Below, one piece after another: positions 35,242-46,766 of a DNA stretch of 64,000 bases. Position numbers and translations under genes: made by a program. The notes under the pieces are model-generated. The model saw only the letters and a list, made by a program, of their open reading frames with translations. It made no database searches and was not told where the DNA came from. The stretch covers positions 24,589,577 through 24,653,576 of the forward strand of contig NC_084462.1 of the NCBI RefSeq assembly GCF_027409185.1. Direction: 5' to 3'. This DNA is from Cynocephalus volans. Its lineage: Eukaryota; Chordata; Mammalia; Dermoptera; Cynocephalidae. Each line of letters begins with the position of its first letter. Position 1 is the stretch's first letter.

Positions 35242-36766
35242 GGGGACTTTCAAGATGGCGGTGACTGCGGCAGCTGGCACAGAGTAGCTGAGGTGGAAAA
35301 GGCGGCCACTGGGCCTCAGGCAGCCAGGAAACTTGTGGACCTTCCTCTCGCCATCTCTTAAGGGAGGACCGCTGCTGCTGGCCAGCCGTGGGGGGTGACC
35401 GCCACTTTGCCCCCGGCAGGAGAGGCTGCCTCATTTACAGGCAACAGCTTTGAAGTGTGGAGCAGGAAAAGAACTGTTTCTTAGCTGCAAAAGCGAGTCT
35501 CGAAACAGGGAACACGGCGCCAGGGCTGCTGTGGATGCAGACAGGATCTCGGAGGCCGGGGCCGCGCTGAAGGCAGCCAGCTGCCCTACTCAGGATTCGA
35601 GGTTTCAGGCTGGCATTAAAGAAGATCCCTGGGAGCGCCCGAGCCGTGCCGCAACTGAACAGCCCGAGGCGGCAGCGGCCGAGAAAGGGGAAGGCGGCAA
35701 ACCAAGGACAGAGAGTGAGCACCTGACCGGGCACAACCCTGTGAGTGACCCCTGGACCAGTCCTGTGGGCGGCAGACGCCCACCCGACTCCCGCCTGCAT
35801 CACCAGGCCACTCACCACCCCGGGGCTCCCTCCATTTTCCCAGGTACGGGTAGCTCCGCCAGGCTCGGCCATCACTGAGCCCTCCCACTTGCTTGGCCCC
35901 ACGTGGGGCTTTCCAGAGCCTACTGGCCGGCCTCCCCTCACACTCCCTCCATGGATCTCTGGCGGGTTGGTGGCGTGGGGTGTTCCCGCCCAGTGTTGGG
36001 ATGTCAAGGAAGTACTGGCCGGCTGACTGTCACTCCACCACACCCTGGACTCCGGCCCCTGGTAAACTTCCTGTTACTGGGAGGCAGTTACCATCTCTGC
36101 GGCCACCAGTTCGGAAAAAAGCCTAACGAATTTCTGGTTGGGAATAGTGTGGTAGGAGAGTTCCCAGGTCCGCTTGAACCTGCCGGAGAGCTGGCTACAG
36201 GCGGGCGCTAGACTCGGTTTATACCGGGGGGATACAAAGGTGAACAATTCCTGACAAAGATCTACATAGTGCTACAAAGGCACCCAGAGCGACCGGTCGT
36301 CTGTGCCTAGCAGAAACCTGGTAGACTTCCTGGGCGAGGCAGTGCCGAGCAGGGTCTTGAAGGCCCAGCTGATAGACGAGGGTTGCAGAAGACCCGCCCC
36401 AGCCCAGCACAGTGCGCACAGAGTGGGCAGACGTGCGGCCAGGGAGGCGGAGACTCAACAGAAACCACACACCCGGTGGGGTCGCCACTGCATGATCCAA
36501 CAGCCTGGGCCAGAGCACATGGAACAGGGAGAAGTCCTGCACAGGAAGTGAAAGCTCAACAGCGATCACACACCCTGTGGTACGTGATCCACCAGCCCAG
36601 CAGAGTCCAAGCTGACCAGAAAGGTGGCTCCCCGGAGAAGCCCAAGACCTGAGGCAACCACACACACAAGGCACTAGAGGCCAACTGAGCAGCCACGGAG
36701 GTAGCCATATGAAATTGGCAACCACAGCAACATCCTAGTTATTCATTAGTCTCAAACCGGTAGACT
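35242..36766 (+). promoter_or_regulatory. L1 copy 1 5' UTR and internal promoter
   Basis: GC- and CpG-rich compared with the surrounding AT-rich DNA. It begins ggggactttcaagatggcgg, containing a YY1-type core as in human L1 where it directs the transcription start. Copy 2 shares the region from roughly 35692 onward but lacks the first 450 bases. Open frames within it are short and unconserved, so I treat it as non-coding. Confidence 0.8.
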
Positions 36767-37765
36767 GTGAAAACCCCTGCCACAATGAATAAACATCAAA
36801 AAAAAGATAGCAGAAATACAAAAAATCAAGAAAGTACACCACCAAAAGTTAATAAATCTCAAACTCTAGATCCTATAGAACAAGAAGCCCTTGAAATGAC
36901 TGACAAGGAATTCCAAGTGATAATTCTAAGGAAACTGAATGAGATACAAGAAAACACAGCTAGACATCATGATGAAATGAGGAAAAGTATACAGGACCTG
37001 AAAGAGGAAATGTACAAAGCAATCAATGTCCTGAAAAAAAATGTAGCAGAACTTGCTGAACTGAAGAAGTTATTCAGCGAAATAAAAAACACAACGGAGA
37101 GTTTAACCAGCAGGCTTGTCGAAGTTGAAGAGAGAACCTCTGAACTTGAAGATGGGCTGTTTGAAATAACACAAGCAGACAAAAAGAAAGAAAAAAGAAT
37201 CAAGGACATTGAAGAAAATCTGAGAGAGATATCAGACAACCTTAAGCGCTCAAATATCCGAGTCATGGGTATTCCAGAAGGGGAGGAAAATGGAGATTCC
37301 ATTGAAAACATATTCAACAAAATAGTGGCAGAAAACTTCCCAGGTATAGGAAAAATCACAGATCTTCAGATCCAGGAAGCTCAACGATCTCCAAACGTAT
37401 TAAACCCAAAAAGACCTTCTCCAAGACATGTCATAGTCAAATTGGCAAAACTCAGAGACAAAGACAGAATCTTAAAAGGTGCAAGAGAGAAGCGTCAAAC
37501 CACTTATAAGGGAGCCCCAATCAGGCTAACATCAGACTTTTCATCACAAACCCTAAAAGCTAGAAAGGAATGGGATGACATTTTCAAAATACTAAAAGAC
37601 AAAGATTGCCAGCCAAGAATACTTTACCCTGCAAGGCTATCCTTCCAAAATGAAGGGCAAATAGTATATTTCTCAGACAAACAAAAACTGCGGGAGTTCA
37701 CCACCACACGACCACCCTTACAAGAAATACTCAAGGGAGTATTGGGTGTGGTTCCTGAAAAATAA
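36767..37765 (+). CDS. L1 ORF1p, copy 1 (intact, 332 aa)
   Basis: L1 ORF1 protein is the RNA-binding trimeric chaperone of the L1 ribonucleoprotein. The order seen is a basic N-terminal segment (about residues 1-35), a long heptad-rich coiled coil (about 45-155, Leu/Ile-rich, ending KRIKDIEENLREISDNL), the RRM-like domain (RSNIRVMGIPEGEE onward, about 160-250) and the C-terminal domain (YKGAPIRLTSDFSSQTL, LSFQNEGQI). The length is close to the usual 330-340 residues. Copy 2 ORF1p has the same length and differs at about 16 positions. Confidence 0.95.
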   Translation: MKTPATMNKHQKKDSRNTKNQESTPPKVNKSQTLDPIEQEALEMTDKEFQVIILRKLNEIQENTARHHDEMRKSIQDLKEEMYKAINVLKKNVAELAELKKLFSEIKNTTESLTSRLVEVEERTSELEDGLFEITQADKKKEKRIKDIEENLREISDNLKRSNIRVMGIPEGEENGDSIENIFNKIVAENFPGIGKITDLQIQEAQRSPNVLNPKRPSPRHVIVKLAKLRDKDRILKGAREKRQTTYKGAPIRLTSDFSSQTLKARKEWDDIFKILKDKDCQPRILYPARLSFQNEGQIVYFSDKQKLREFTTTRPPLQEILKGVLGVVPEK

Positions 37766-37952
37766 CTACCACTGCACTAAAAACCCAAGAAAAATCAATA
37801 CGCACTAGTATAATAAAAATGGCATTCATGAAGAGAAAACAAGCAAACAAAAACGCTATCTACAACCTAAGGAACCAACAAACACAGAAACCAAACAGTA
37901 AATCAGAAAGCAAGGAACAAAAGACACCTAAGACAACCAAACAACCAACAAA

Positions 37953-40900
37953 ATGCTAGGAATAAATCAACACCTTTCAATAACAACTCTTAATGTAAAA
38001 GGCTTAAATTCCCCAATCAAAAGACACAGACTGGCTGACTGGATCAAAAAGCAGGACCCAACTATATGCTGCCTACATGAGACCCACCTCACCCATAAAG
38101 ATTCACACAGACTAAGAGTGAAAGGATGGAAAAAGATTTACCATGCAAACAAAAAAGAAAAACGAGCTGGAGTAGCTAGTCTTATATCTGACAAAATAGA
38201 CTTTAAACTAAAAACCATAAAAAGAGACAATAAGGGACACTACTTAATGATAAAAGGACTGATCCATCAAGAAGACATAACAATCATAAATATGTACGCA
38301 CCCAATGTTGGAGCAGCCAGATTTATAAAACAAACTCTATTAGACCTAAAGAAGGAAATAGACACTAATACCATAATAGCAGGGGACCTGAACACCCCAC
38401 TGTCAATATTAGACAGATCATCTAGGCAAAGAATCAGTAGAGAAACACAAGATCTAAACAAGACTCTAGACCAATTGGAATTGGCAGATATCTACAGAAC
38501 ATTCCACCCAACAACCTCAGAATATTCATTCTTCTCATCAGCACATGGATCATTCTCCAGGATAAATCACATATTAGGTCACAAATCAAGTCTCAATAAA
38601 TTCAAAAAAATTGGAATTATCCCATGTATGTTCTCAGACCACAATGGATTAAAACTAGAAATTAATAACAAACGAAACTCTGGAAACTATACAAACACAT
38701 GGAAATTAAACAGCATTCTACTCAATGACATATGTGTCCAAGAAGAAATCAAGCAGGAAATCAAAAAATTTATTGAAACTAATGAAAACAATGATACATC
38801 ATACCAAAACCTGTGGGATACTGCAAAAGCAGTATTGAGGGGGAAATTTATTGCATTAAACGCTCACTTCAGAAGAATGGAAAGATGGCAAGTGAACAAC
38901 CTAACACTTCACCTTAAAGAACTAGAAAAACAAGAACAATCCAAACCTAAAGTTAGCAGACGGAAAGAAATCATTAAGATCAGAGCAGAACGAAATGAAA
39001 CTGAAAACTAAAAAACCATTCAAAAGATCAACGAATCAAAAAGTTGGTTTTTTGAAAAGATAAATAAAATTGACAAACCATTAGCATGGCTAACAAAAAA
39101 AAGAAGAGAGAAGACTCAAATAACAAAAATTAGAAATGAAAAAGGCAATATTACCACTGATTCATCTGAAATACAAGGAATCATTCGAGACTACTATAAA
39201 CAACTATACTCCAACAAATTTGAAAATCTGGAGGAAATGGATAAATTTCTGAACACACATAAGCTCCCAAAACTGAACCATGAAGACATAGAAAATTTGA
39301 ACAGACCAATAACAATAAAGGAGATTGAAGCTGTTATCAGAAGGCTCCCAACAAAGAAAAGCCCAGGACCAGATGGATTCACAGCAGAATTTTTCAAACA
39401 TTCAAAGAGGAATTGACACCAATTCTTTACAAACTATTCCAAAAGATTGAAATGGACGCAAATCTCCCAAACTCATTCTATGAAGCAAACATCATCCTGA
39501 TACCAAAACCAGGTAAAGATATAACCAAAAAAGAAAACTACAGGCCGATATCCTTGATGAATATAGATGCAAAAATCCTCACTAAAATACTAGCAAACAG
39601 AATACAGCAACACATACGAAAAATTATTCATCATGATCAAGTGGGATTCATTCCAGGGATGCAAGGTTGGTTCAACATACGCAAATCAATAAATGTGATA
39701 CACCATATTAATAAACTCAAACACAAGGACCATATGATCATCTCTATAGATGCTGAAAAAGCATTTGATAAAGTTCAGCACTCATTCATGACAAAGACCC
39801 TCTATAAGTTAGGTATAGAGGGAAAGTATCTCAACATAATTAAAGCCATATATGCCAAACCCACTGCCAATATCATCCTGAATGGGGAAAAGCTGAAAGC
39901 TTTTCCTTTAAGAACAGCAACTAGACAAGGATGCCCACTCTCACCACTCCTATTCAACATAGTGTTGGAAGTACTAGCCAGAGCAATCAGAGAAGAGAAG
40001 GAAATAAAGGGCATCCAGATTGGAAAACATGAAGTCAAACTGTCCCTGTTTGCAGATGACATGATCCTATATATTGAACAGCCTAAAACCTCTACAAAAA
40101 AACTGCTGGAATTGATAAATGATTTCAGCACAGTAGCAGGATACAAAATCAACACACAAAAATCAGTAGCATTTCTTTTCTCCAATAGTGAACATGCAGA
40201 AAGAGAAATCAAGAAAGCCTGCCCATTTACAATAGCCACCAAAAAAATAAAATACTTAGGAATTGAGTTAACCAAGGAGGTGAAAAATCTCTATAACATG
40301 AACTACAAACCACTGCTGAGAGAAATTAGAGAGGATACAAGAAGATGGAAAGATATTCCATGCTCTTGGATTGGAAGAATCAACATAGTGAAAATGTCCA
40401 TACTACCCAAAGTGATATACAAATTCAATGCAATCCCCATCAAAATTCCAAAGACATTTTTCTCAGAAATGGAAAAAAATATCCAGTCATTTATATGGAA
40501 CAATAAAAGACCACGCATAGCCAAAGCAATGCTGAGCAAAAAAAATAAAGCTGGAGGCATAACACTACCAGACTTTAAGCTATACTACAAAGCTATAATA
40601 ACCAAAACAGTATGGTACTGGCATAAAAACAGACACACTGACCAATGGAATAGAATAGAGAATCCAGAAATCAACCCACACACTTACTGCCATCTGATCT
40701 TTGACAAAGGCACCAAGCCTATTCACTGAGGAAGGGACTGCCTCTTCAGTAAATGGTGCTGGGATAACTGGATATCCATATGCAGGAGAATGAAACTAGA
40801 TCCATACCTCTCACCGTATACTAAAATCAACTCAAAATGGATTAAGGATTTAAATATACACCCTGAAACAATAAAACTTCTTAAAGAAAACATAGGAGAA

Positions 40901-41779
40901 ACACTTCAGGAAATAGGACTGGACACAGACTTCATGAACACGACCCCAAAAGCACGGGCAACCAAAGGTAAAGAAACAAATGGGATCATATGAAACTAAA
41001 AAGCTTCTGCACAGCAAAAGAAACAATTAACAGAGTTAAAAGACAACCAACAGAGTGGGAGAAAATATTTGCAAAATATACATCTGACAAAGGATTAATA
41101 TCCAGAATATACAAGGAACTTAAACAACTTTACAAGAAGAAAACAAGCAACCCAATTAAAAAATGGGCAAAAGAGCTAAGCAGGCATTTCTCTAAGGAAG
41201 ATATACAAATGGCCAACAGACATATGAAAAAAATTCTCAACATCACTCAGCATCCGGGAAATGCAAATCAAAACCACACTGAGATACCACCTAACCCCAG
41301 TTAGGATGGCTAAAATCCAAAAGACTCTGAACGATAAATGCTGGTGAGGTTGCGGAGAAAAAGGAACTCTCATACATTGTTGGTGGGACTGCAAAATGGT
41401 GCAGCCTCTATGGAAAATGGTATGGAGGTTCCTCAAACAATTGCAGATAGATCTCCCATACGACCCAGCTATCCCACTGTTGGGACTATACCCAGAGGAA
41501 TGGAAATCATCAAGTCGAAGGTATACCTGTTCCCCAATGTTCATCGCAGCACTCTTTACAATAGCCAAGAGTTGGAACCAGCCCAAATGTCCATCATCAG
41601 ATGAGTGGATACGGAAAATGTGGTACATCTACACAATGGAATACTACTCAGCCATAAAAACGAATGAAATACTGCCATTTGCAACAACATGGATGGACCT
41701 CGAGAGAATTATATTAAGTGAAACAAGTCAGGCACAGAAAGAGAAATACCACATGTTCTCACTTATTGGTGGGAGCTAA
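37953..41779 (+). pseudogene. L1 ORF2 (endonuclease-reverse transcriptase), copy 1, broken
   Basis: The N-terminal AP-like endonuclease runs open from 37953: [25 protein letters not shown] and FSDHNG mark the catalytic Asn, Glu, Asp and Asp/His regions. TAA at 39009-39011 replaces a Gln codon of copy 2. A 1-bp loss near 39391 shifts frame. The reverse transcriptase then runs open to 40729, with FADDMILY as the catalytic core. TGA at 40727-40729 replaces Trp. A base loss near 40970 and a base gain in an A run near 41231 are further frameshifts. The Cys-rich C-terminus follows to 41779. This copy cannot make functional ORF2p. Confidence 0.93.
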
Positions 41780-42023
41780 AAATTAATATATAAATTCACA
41801 CACACACACACACACAAAACCGGGGGGGGGGGAGAAGATATAACAACCACAATTACTTGAAGTTGATACGACAAGCAAACAGAAAGGACATTGTTGGGGG
41901 GGAGGGGGGGAGGGAGAAGGGAGGGAGGTTTTGGTGATGGGGAGCAATAATCAGCCACAATGTATATCGAGAAAATAAAATTAAAAAATAAATAAATAAA
42001 TAAAAATAAAAAATAAAAAAAAT
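41780..42023 (+). other. L1 copy 1 3' UTR with G-rich tracts and A-rich tail
   Basis: It holds a (CA)n run at 41797-41816, a G10-type run near 41822 and a longer polypurine tract at about 41893-41931 with several G runs, able in principle to form a G-quadruplex as in other mammalian L1 3' UTRs. The tail from about 41975 consists of A runs broken by T (aaataaataaataaa). Confidence 0.85.
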
Positions 42024-42035
42024 ATATCCAATAAA

Positions 42036-42485
42036 CATATATAGACATATTCAAACATACTCAAACTCATTAGTTACTAGGGAAAAGCAAATTAAAACTA
42101 CAATGATATATCACCAGAATAATGGATAAAATTTCAGACAGACAGTACCAGGTGTTGGTGAGGATGTGGAACATATGAAACTCTATCATACACTGTTTGT
42201 GGGAGTGTAAATTGGTAAACCACTTAATGAAACTGATGATATCTTCTGGCACACACGGATACCCTATGACAGAACAATTCCATTCCTAGGCTATCACTCC
42301 TTGTTTATGGCTGGACTGTGGAGGAAAGGATACTCTCATATTTCTCTGATGAAACTTTGAAGTGTTCCAGCTTTTTTGGAAGGCAATCTGGCCACATCTA
42401 TTAATATTTAAAACACATATACCCTTTGAACCAGCAATTCTGCTTTTAGAAATCAACCCTAAAGAAATTATTGAAATTGTGGAAT
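42036..42485 (+). repeat. Old L1, continuation after the young L1
   Basis: Continues the host L1 of 34.6-35.2 kb: actcattagttactaggg, atggataaaatttcagac, ggtgttggtgaggatgtgg and aaccagcaattctgctttta. Joining 35241 to 42036 restores one L1 segment. Confidence 0.75.
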
Positions 42486-43751
42486 TTAAAAAGTATACGT
42501 TTCTCGAGTCTGGAGCTCAAGGAAGGGCAGAATTAAGTGGGGTAAAGACAAGCATAGCCCTAGGTACCACTTTGGAGGCTGGTGACATGTTGAAGCAGGA
42601 AAAGACCAGAAAGTTGAGTCAGAGGCTGAAGAAGGACCTGGTGACCCAGGACCAAAGCTGAGAGAGGGCCCAGAGGACTACATACTTGGGGCACATATGT
42701 CTGGGGGCTCTTTCAGTTTGTCTGGAGCAAGAGACAGGTGTGTCCAGTAGAAAGCTGCCCTGGAGCACTAGAACCAGACCTCCCACCATCGAGCAAGAAT
42801 CCTGGGAGTGGATAAGAGCTAATGCCACCTGGCGCAGTGACAATCTGGCTGTTGGTGAGAATGGGGGACCATCAACCTGAGGATAAAGTGAGACTCCTCT
42901 TCACCTTCTGTGTTAATTTCTGTGTGTTCTCTATCCCAGAGCAACAAAGAGCCCCAGGCCAGGAGGCAGTACAGCAGATAAGTGATGTCATCAGTCTCGT
43001 GACAGTTTTTCTTCTTTTGTGCATGTTTGTGTTTCTTTTTCTTTTAATTTTCATGAGAGTTTTTCATATTATTGTCTCCTACAGTTCTGAGCATTGAGCA
43101 AGTGTATTACATGCAAATAGAATTAAAATGATCAGACCGCATAAAAATGTAAATCAATCACAGCAACAAGAGGACACCTGGACAGAACTTCAGCTTCCAT
43201 CCATATGACGACGGGATTTCGTGCAGGGGAAAGTGTGTAAGAGGCATTAACTACCCTAACTTCTATTACCACACTGCCATTTCATCTCTTTTCTTAAAAC
43301 ACGTGGACTTTAGCCCCTAATTCCACCCACGCACTCGCCTCTCTTACCTCCGTCAAGCACCTAGAAATTCCACCCCCACTTTCCTGTATCTATAATGTTA
43401 GGCGGACCTCCTTAAAATCCGAAAGCTTCCAATTTCACTAGTAAAATGCTACCAGGCATCTGCCTTCAGCATTATTACATCATGTTTATTCAACATCTTA
43501 TCAACCTGAGGCAAACAAGGTTAACTTGGGACAGAGCCAGAGAGAAGACAGACCAATCTCCTCTCTGGCTTCATCAAACAGCTGCCACCCACTCTCTACT
43601 TTCTCCCTCTCCATCCCCCTTTAATAGGGAGCTCATTTCCCCCTCAGCACTTATTTCTTGGGGCTAATGGAAGACCCAGGAATCCTGACCATCATCCCTT
43701 AGAAATTCCAGACATCCTCCCTCTAAATTGATCCTTTTCACTCCTGGACTA
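42486..43751. other. No feature recognised
   Basis: Mixed-composition sequence without repeats or exons that I can name. Confidence 0.4.
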
Positions 43752-44107
43752 TGTTACAGGTTCTATATTCTCCCAGGTGGGCTGGGTCACAGACCCCCCT
43801 ACCCCGTCCTGTGCAGGTTCTGAGCCAGGTAGCTGGAAAAAGATTCTGGCAGCCAATGACAGGATAGAAATCCTTTATTCCGGTTGTGAGCTCCACTGGC
43901 CAGTGGTTCAGAGCTGCTGCTTTTATACTGAAAGTACACAGCAGTGACACCGAGCCAAGGGGTACACGGTTTCGCATGCGCACTAACACTAGTCTCATGT
44001 AGCTTGTTCACAATGGATGTGCTGAGTCATACTCACCCGGATATGAGGACGATGTGAGGCCACAGGGCCCGAGCAAACTAGCATCAATTTCCTCACGCTC
44101 CCTAACA
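43752..44107 (-). repeat. Solo LTR of another family (minus strand)
   Basis: Read on the minus strand it starts tgttagggagcg, has tataaaagcag about 180 bases in, then ggaataaagg, and ends gaacctgtaaca: a complete LTR layout with TATA box, polyadenylation signal and TG...CA ends. No clear target duplication or adjacent internal sequence was seen. It is unrelated to the tgtattagg family. Confidence 0.7.
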
Positions 44108-44541
44108 CAGCCATAGCAAAGACCTAGGTAGATACATTCAGCTACAGAGACCAAGAAGAATCAATCTACCTAGGTGAATGATAAAAGGGCAGAGTCAAGT
44201 GGACATCATAGCTCAGACCCCAAAGGAATGACAGCAAAGCCTTCTCAGAGAAGCTTGTTCAGCTGGTGGATGAAAAGTCACTGCCATACATAGACCTGAA
44301 CTTACTAGTTGGTCTTTGGGTGATAATCAGTGTGAATGGTTCCCTGGCCAGCACTGTGTTGAAGACCACCAGATGATTGCCAGCCATCAATCAGCCAGTG
44401 ATCAGTGGAGGCAAAAGTGAACTGGAAACCACAGTATCTGGGTTTACTGCCAACTCCCAATGCCATCTCCCTCTCCCCTCTGGCCCCGTTTATGAACCAT
44501 AGAATGCAGGGAAACCACTGGTGGGCTACAGAACCATAGCG
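44108..44541. other. Unassigned segment between two LTRs
   Basis: A stretch bounded by two unrelated solo LTRs. A minus-strand open frame of 83 codons (44556-44305) contains a Trp-rich part but no motif I can name. It could be retroviral internal sequence or a decayed exon. Confidence 0.3.
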
Positions 44542-45008
44542 TGTATTAGGCCTCATGGATAGTTTAACATCAGCATAGCCAGGTTAAGCAACTTAACCCC
44601 TTCTCCACCTTGCCTTTCCCTTCTCTGCTCAGGGAACTGAGATCCCTCTCCTGGGAAAGGGTAAACAAAACCATGACTTTTATCATCATGTTCATCTTGT
44701 TGGCTTCATTTAGCAGGCTTCAGGCTGGAGAATTTGTACTGAGATAGTGGCTGATAAAGAGACTATACCCTAACCGACCAGATGTTATCAGACCACAAGG
44801 GCTGTGTCACCTTGCATACCACTGCTTTCAAAATTGCCCACTACTCTGTCAGAACCCTCCCTAATGTTCTTATAAGCCTCCTGCTTTCCTAGGTTTGGAG
44901 AAACTGATCTGGTTCAGTCCCCCCTCTACATTAGTGGAATAAACCTTTTTGTCTGAAATGGCTCATGGCTCAGGTCTCTCTCTTTTCTCCATCTCACTGA
45001 GCCTAACA
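44542..45008 (+). repeat. Solo LTR, same family as 25221-25706
   Basis: Starts tgtattaggcctcatgg and ends gagcctaaca. The body aligns with the copy at 25.2 kb, including the gggaactgagatccctctcc block, cataccactg and the gaataaacc signal. I could not find a clear target duplication at this copy. Confidence 0.8.
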
Positions 45009-46440
45009 GACATAATGCTGTTTTTCTAAGTCTGAATTTACATTGTATTCTATGTAGCATTCAGCACTAAGAGGTGTGAAAGTTCATTATAAAACTTGAG
45101 TCATTCTTGTCATACCCAAACTAAATCAGAGTTGAAAGGCTGGAGGAAAAAGCACTCAGGGCACATAGCACCTGCTCCACGAATTTTCCAGCAAGCCCAG
45201 CTGCTGAAACAGCCTGCTGTAGTGTTGTGAGGCTGCTGCATGGAAAAGGAACCAGGACACCCAATTGAGAATGTAAAAGGCGGGGGTTATTGGCTGTCCG
45301 GTGACTGTTCCTTTAAAAAAATGTCTTGGAAGGAAGTAGCCCTGAGTATAAGTTTAAGGGGTCTTTTAAAGGAACATAGTCACACAGCAAAAAATCATAT
45401 AGTCACATACTTACAGTTATCATATAGTTACACACATACACACATACATACATACCCTCCTGGCGTGAGGCGGGGGCTTGGGGAGGCCTAGCACAAGTGG
45501 TAACAGAAACTGAAAGAAACCAGTTAATCACTTAGGGACGCAAAAGCTTTCACAGTGTGGTTTCCTCCTTAGGTTGTCTAGACACATCCAGATACAGCTC
45601 TTCGTGTTATCAGTCAGGGACAGCATAGGCTGGAAACAGCAAAGGCAGGCAGAACTTAAAATTTTTCTAAGTACAGGACAATTTCTAACCTTCCATTTTC
45701 ACAACAGGTGTTGGGGGGCTTTCAAACAAGAACACTTTTCAAACAGTAAAAATGGCATAAGCTAAATCAATCTACCTCGTCACAGTAACCCTAAGACCCC
45801 TTTTCCTAGTAGCTGCTGAAACAAACTGCCGTGACTCTGAGACTAGCTTTACCCACCACTGTCACTAACCAAATAGAGCTTGCCAACTCCCCAAAACTTA
45901 GCTAGTGGCAGTGAGCTTTCTTCCAAAACAATTCATAACATTTCTCTTTCTAATAAAACTCTGAACCTTTCTTTGTTCTTCAGAAGTATCGAATACCAAC
46001 CCAGTCTGTGTGTATGCCCCAAACTGCAATTTTATAATCCCTAAACAAAGCACCCTGTTTGGAAATCTGACTCTATATTTTAATTGACTTTCACAGAGGA
46101 GAAGAGAGGCTCAAATGGGGGGTGAGAGAAGGTTTCCATATGTCATGACTTTAGGAAGTGAGTGAGAGTTTGGGGGAAAAGAGAAACTTTGAAATCAAGA
46201 GTTTACTTAGGAAATCATTATTTCTATTATGTTTCCAAAATATATTATACAAATTATTCGATTAGGCAAGATAAGAAAGATCGATTTACAAAAAGGAAAA
46301 CTCAGAAAGCAGAGAGAGTAGTTTATCAATCACGGTCTACTAAGGTGACAGAAATCACACCAGACTTTAATAGCAAGAATTAAATATAAAGAGTTGTTAA
46401 CTGGGTATAAAGAGCTATTAGTGAGTAATTGAAAAAGAAG
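45009..46440. other. Mostly unannotated, with a CA/TA-rich microsatellite
   Basis: An imperfect (CA/CATA) run lies at about 45428-45460. Text near 45950 (ctttctaataaaactctg) may be an LTR polyadenylation region. Nothing firmer. Confidence 0.4.
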
Positions 46441-46459
46441 AAAAAGAACACTAAGGTGT

Positions 46460-46548
46460 TGGGGGCCAGCTGGTGGCTCACTTGGGAGAGCGTGGTGCTG
46501 ACAACACCAAGTCAAGGGTTAATATCCCCTTACCAGTCATCTTTTAAA
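46460..46548 (+). repeat. tRNA-derived SINE with a 19-bp target duplication
   Basis: Reads tgggggccagctggtggctc, gagcgtggtgctgacaacac, then ccagtcatctttta and A-run. The duplication aaaaagaacactaaggtgt is at 46441-46459 and 46549-46567 without mismatch. Confidence 0.88.
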
Positions 46549-46670
46549 AAAAAGAACACTAAGGTGTCATGTAAGTAGCAACTACAGAAAGTAGCTAATT
46601 CTCCTGGGGCTAAGGAAACAAAATGAAGATGTTAGAATGATTTAAATTTAATAGCTTGGAGGTGGCTGGA

Positions 46671-46766
46671 TAGCTCAGCTGGGTAGAGTACAGCCTTGTA
46701 TCACCAAGGTCAAGGGTTCAAGTCCCCACACCAGCCAGCTGCCAAAAACAAACAAAAATAACCCTA
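46671..46766 (+). repeat. tRNA-derived SINE (CYN-like), second subtype
   Basis: Reads ggtggctggatagctcagct, gccttgtatcaccaaggtc, gttcaagtccccacaccagcc and a ccaaaaacaaacaaaaataa tail. It differs from the neighbour at 46460 in the anticodon-arm region. Confidence 0.8.

Larger units (their letters stand above)
35242..42023 (+). mobile_element. Full-length LINE-1 (young subfamily), copy 1
   Basis: A near 6.8-kb L1 with all parts: a GC-rich 5' UTR (35242-36766), ORF1 (36767-37765), a 187-bp spacer, ORF2 (37953-41779, broken), a 3' UTR with (CA)n and G-rich tracts, and an A-rich tail ending near 42023. It is flanked by a 12-bp target duplication (atatccaataaa) at 35230-35241 and 42024-42035. The host sequence on both sides is one older plus-strand L1, so this copy landed inside it. 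The 5' end carries caagatggcgg about 10 bases in, matching the YY1 site near the start of mammalian L1 promoters; this suggests the 5' end is complete. Confidence 0.95.

Noticed and set aside
35435-36725. Open frames on both strands in the L1 5' UTR, including 202 aa on the minus strand
   Set aside because: GC-rich sequence gives long chance frames. They are not kept with the same frame in copy 2 (63.1-63.9 kb). An antisense ORF0-like frame was considered, but no conserved product was seen.
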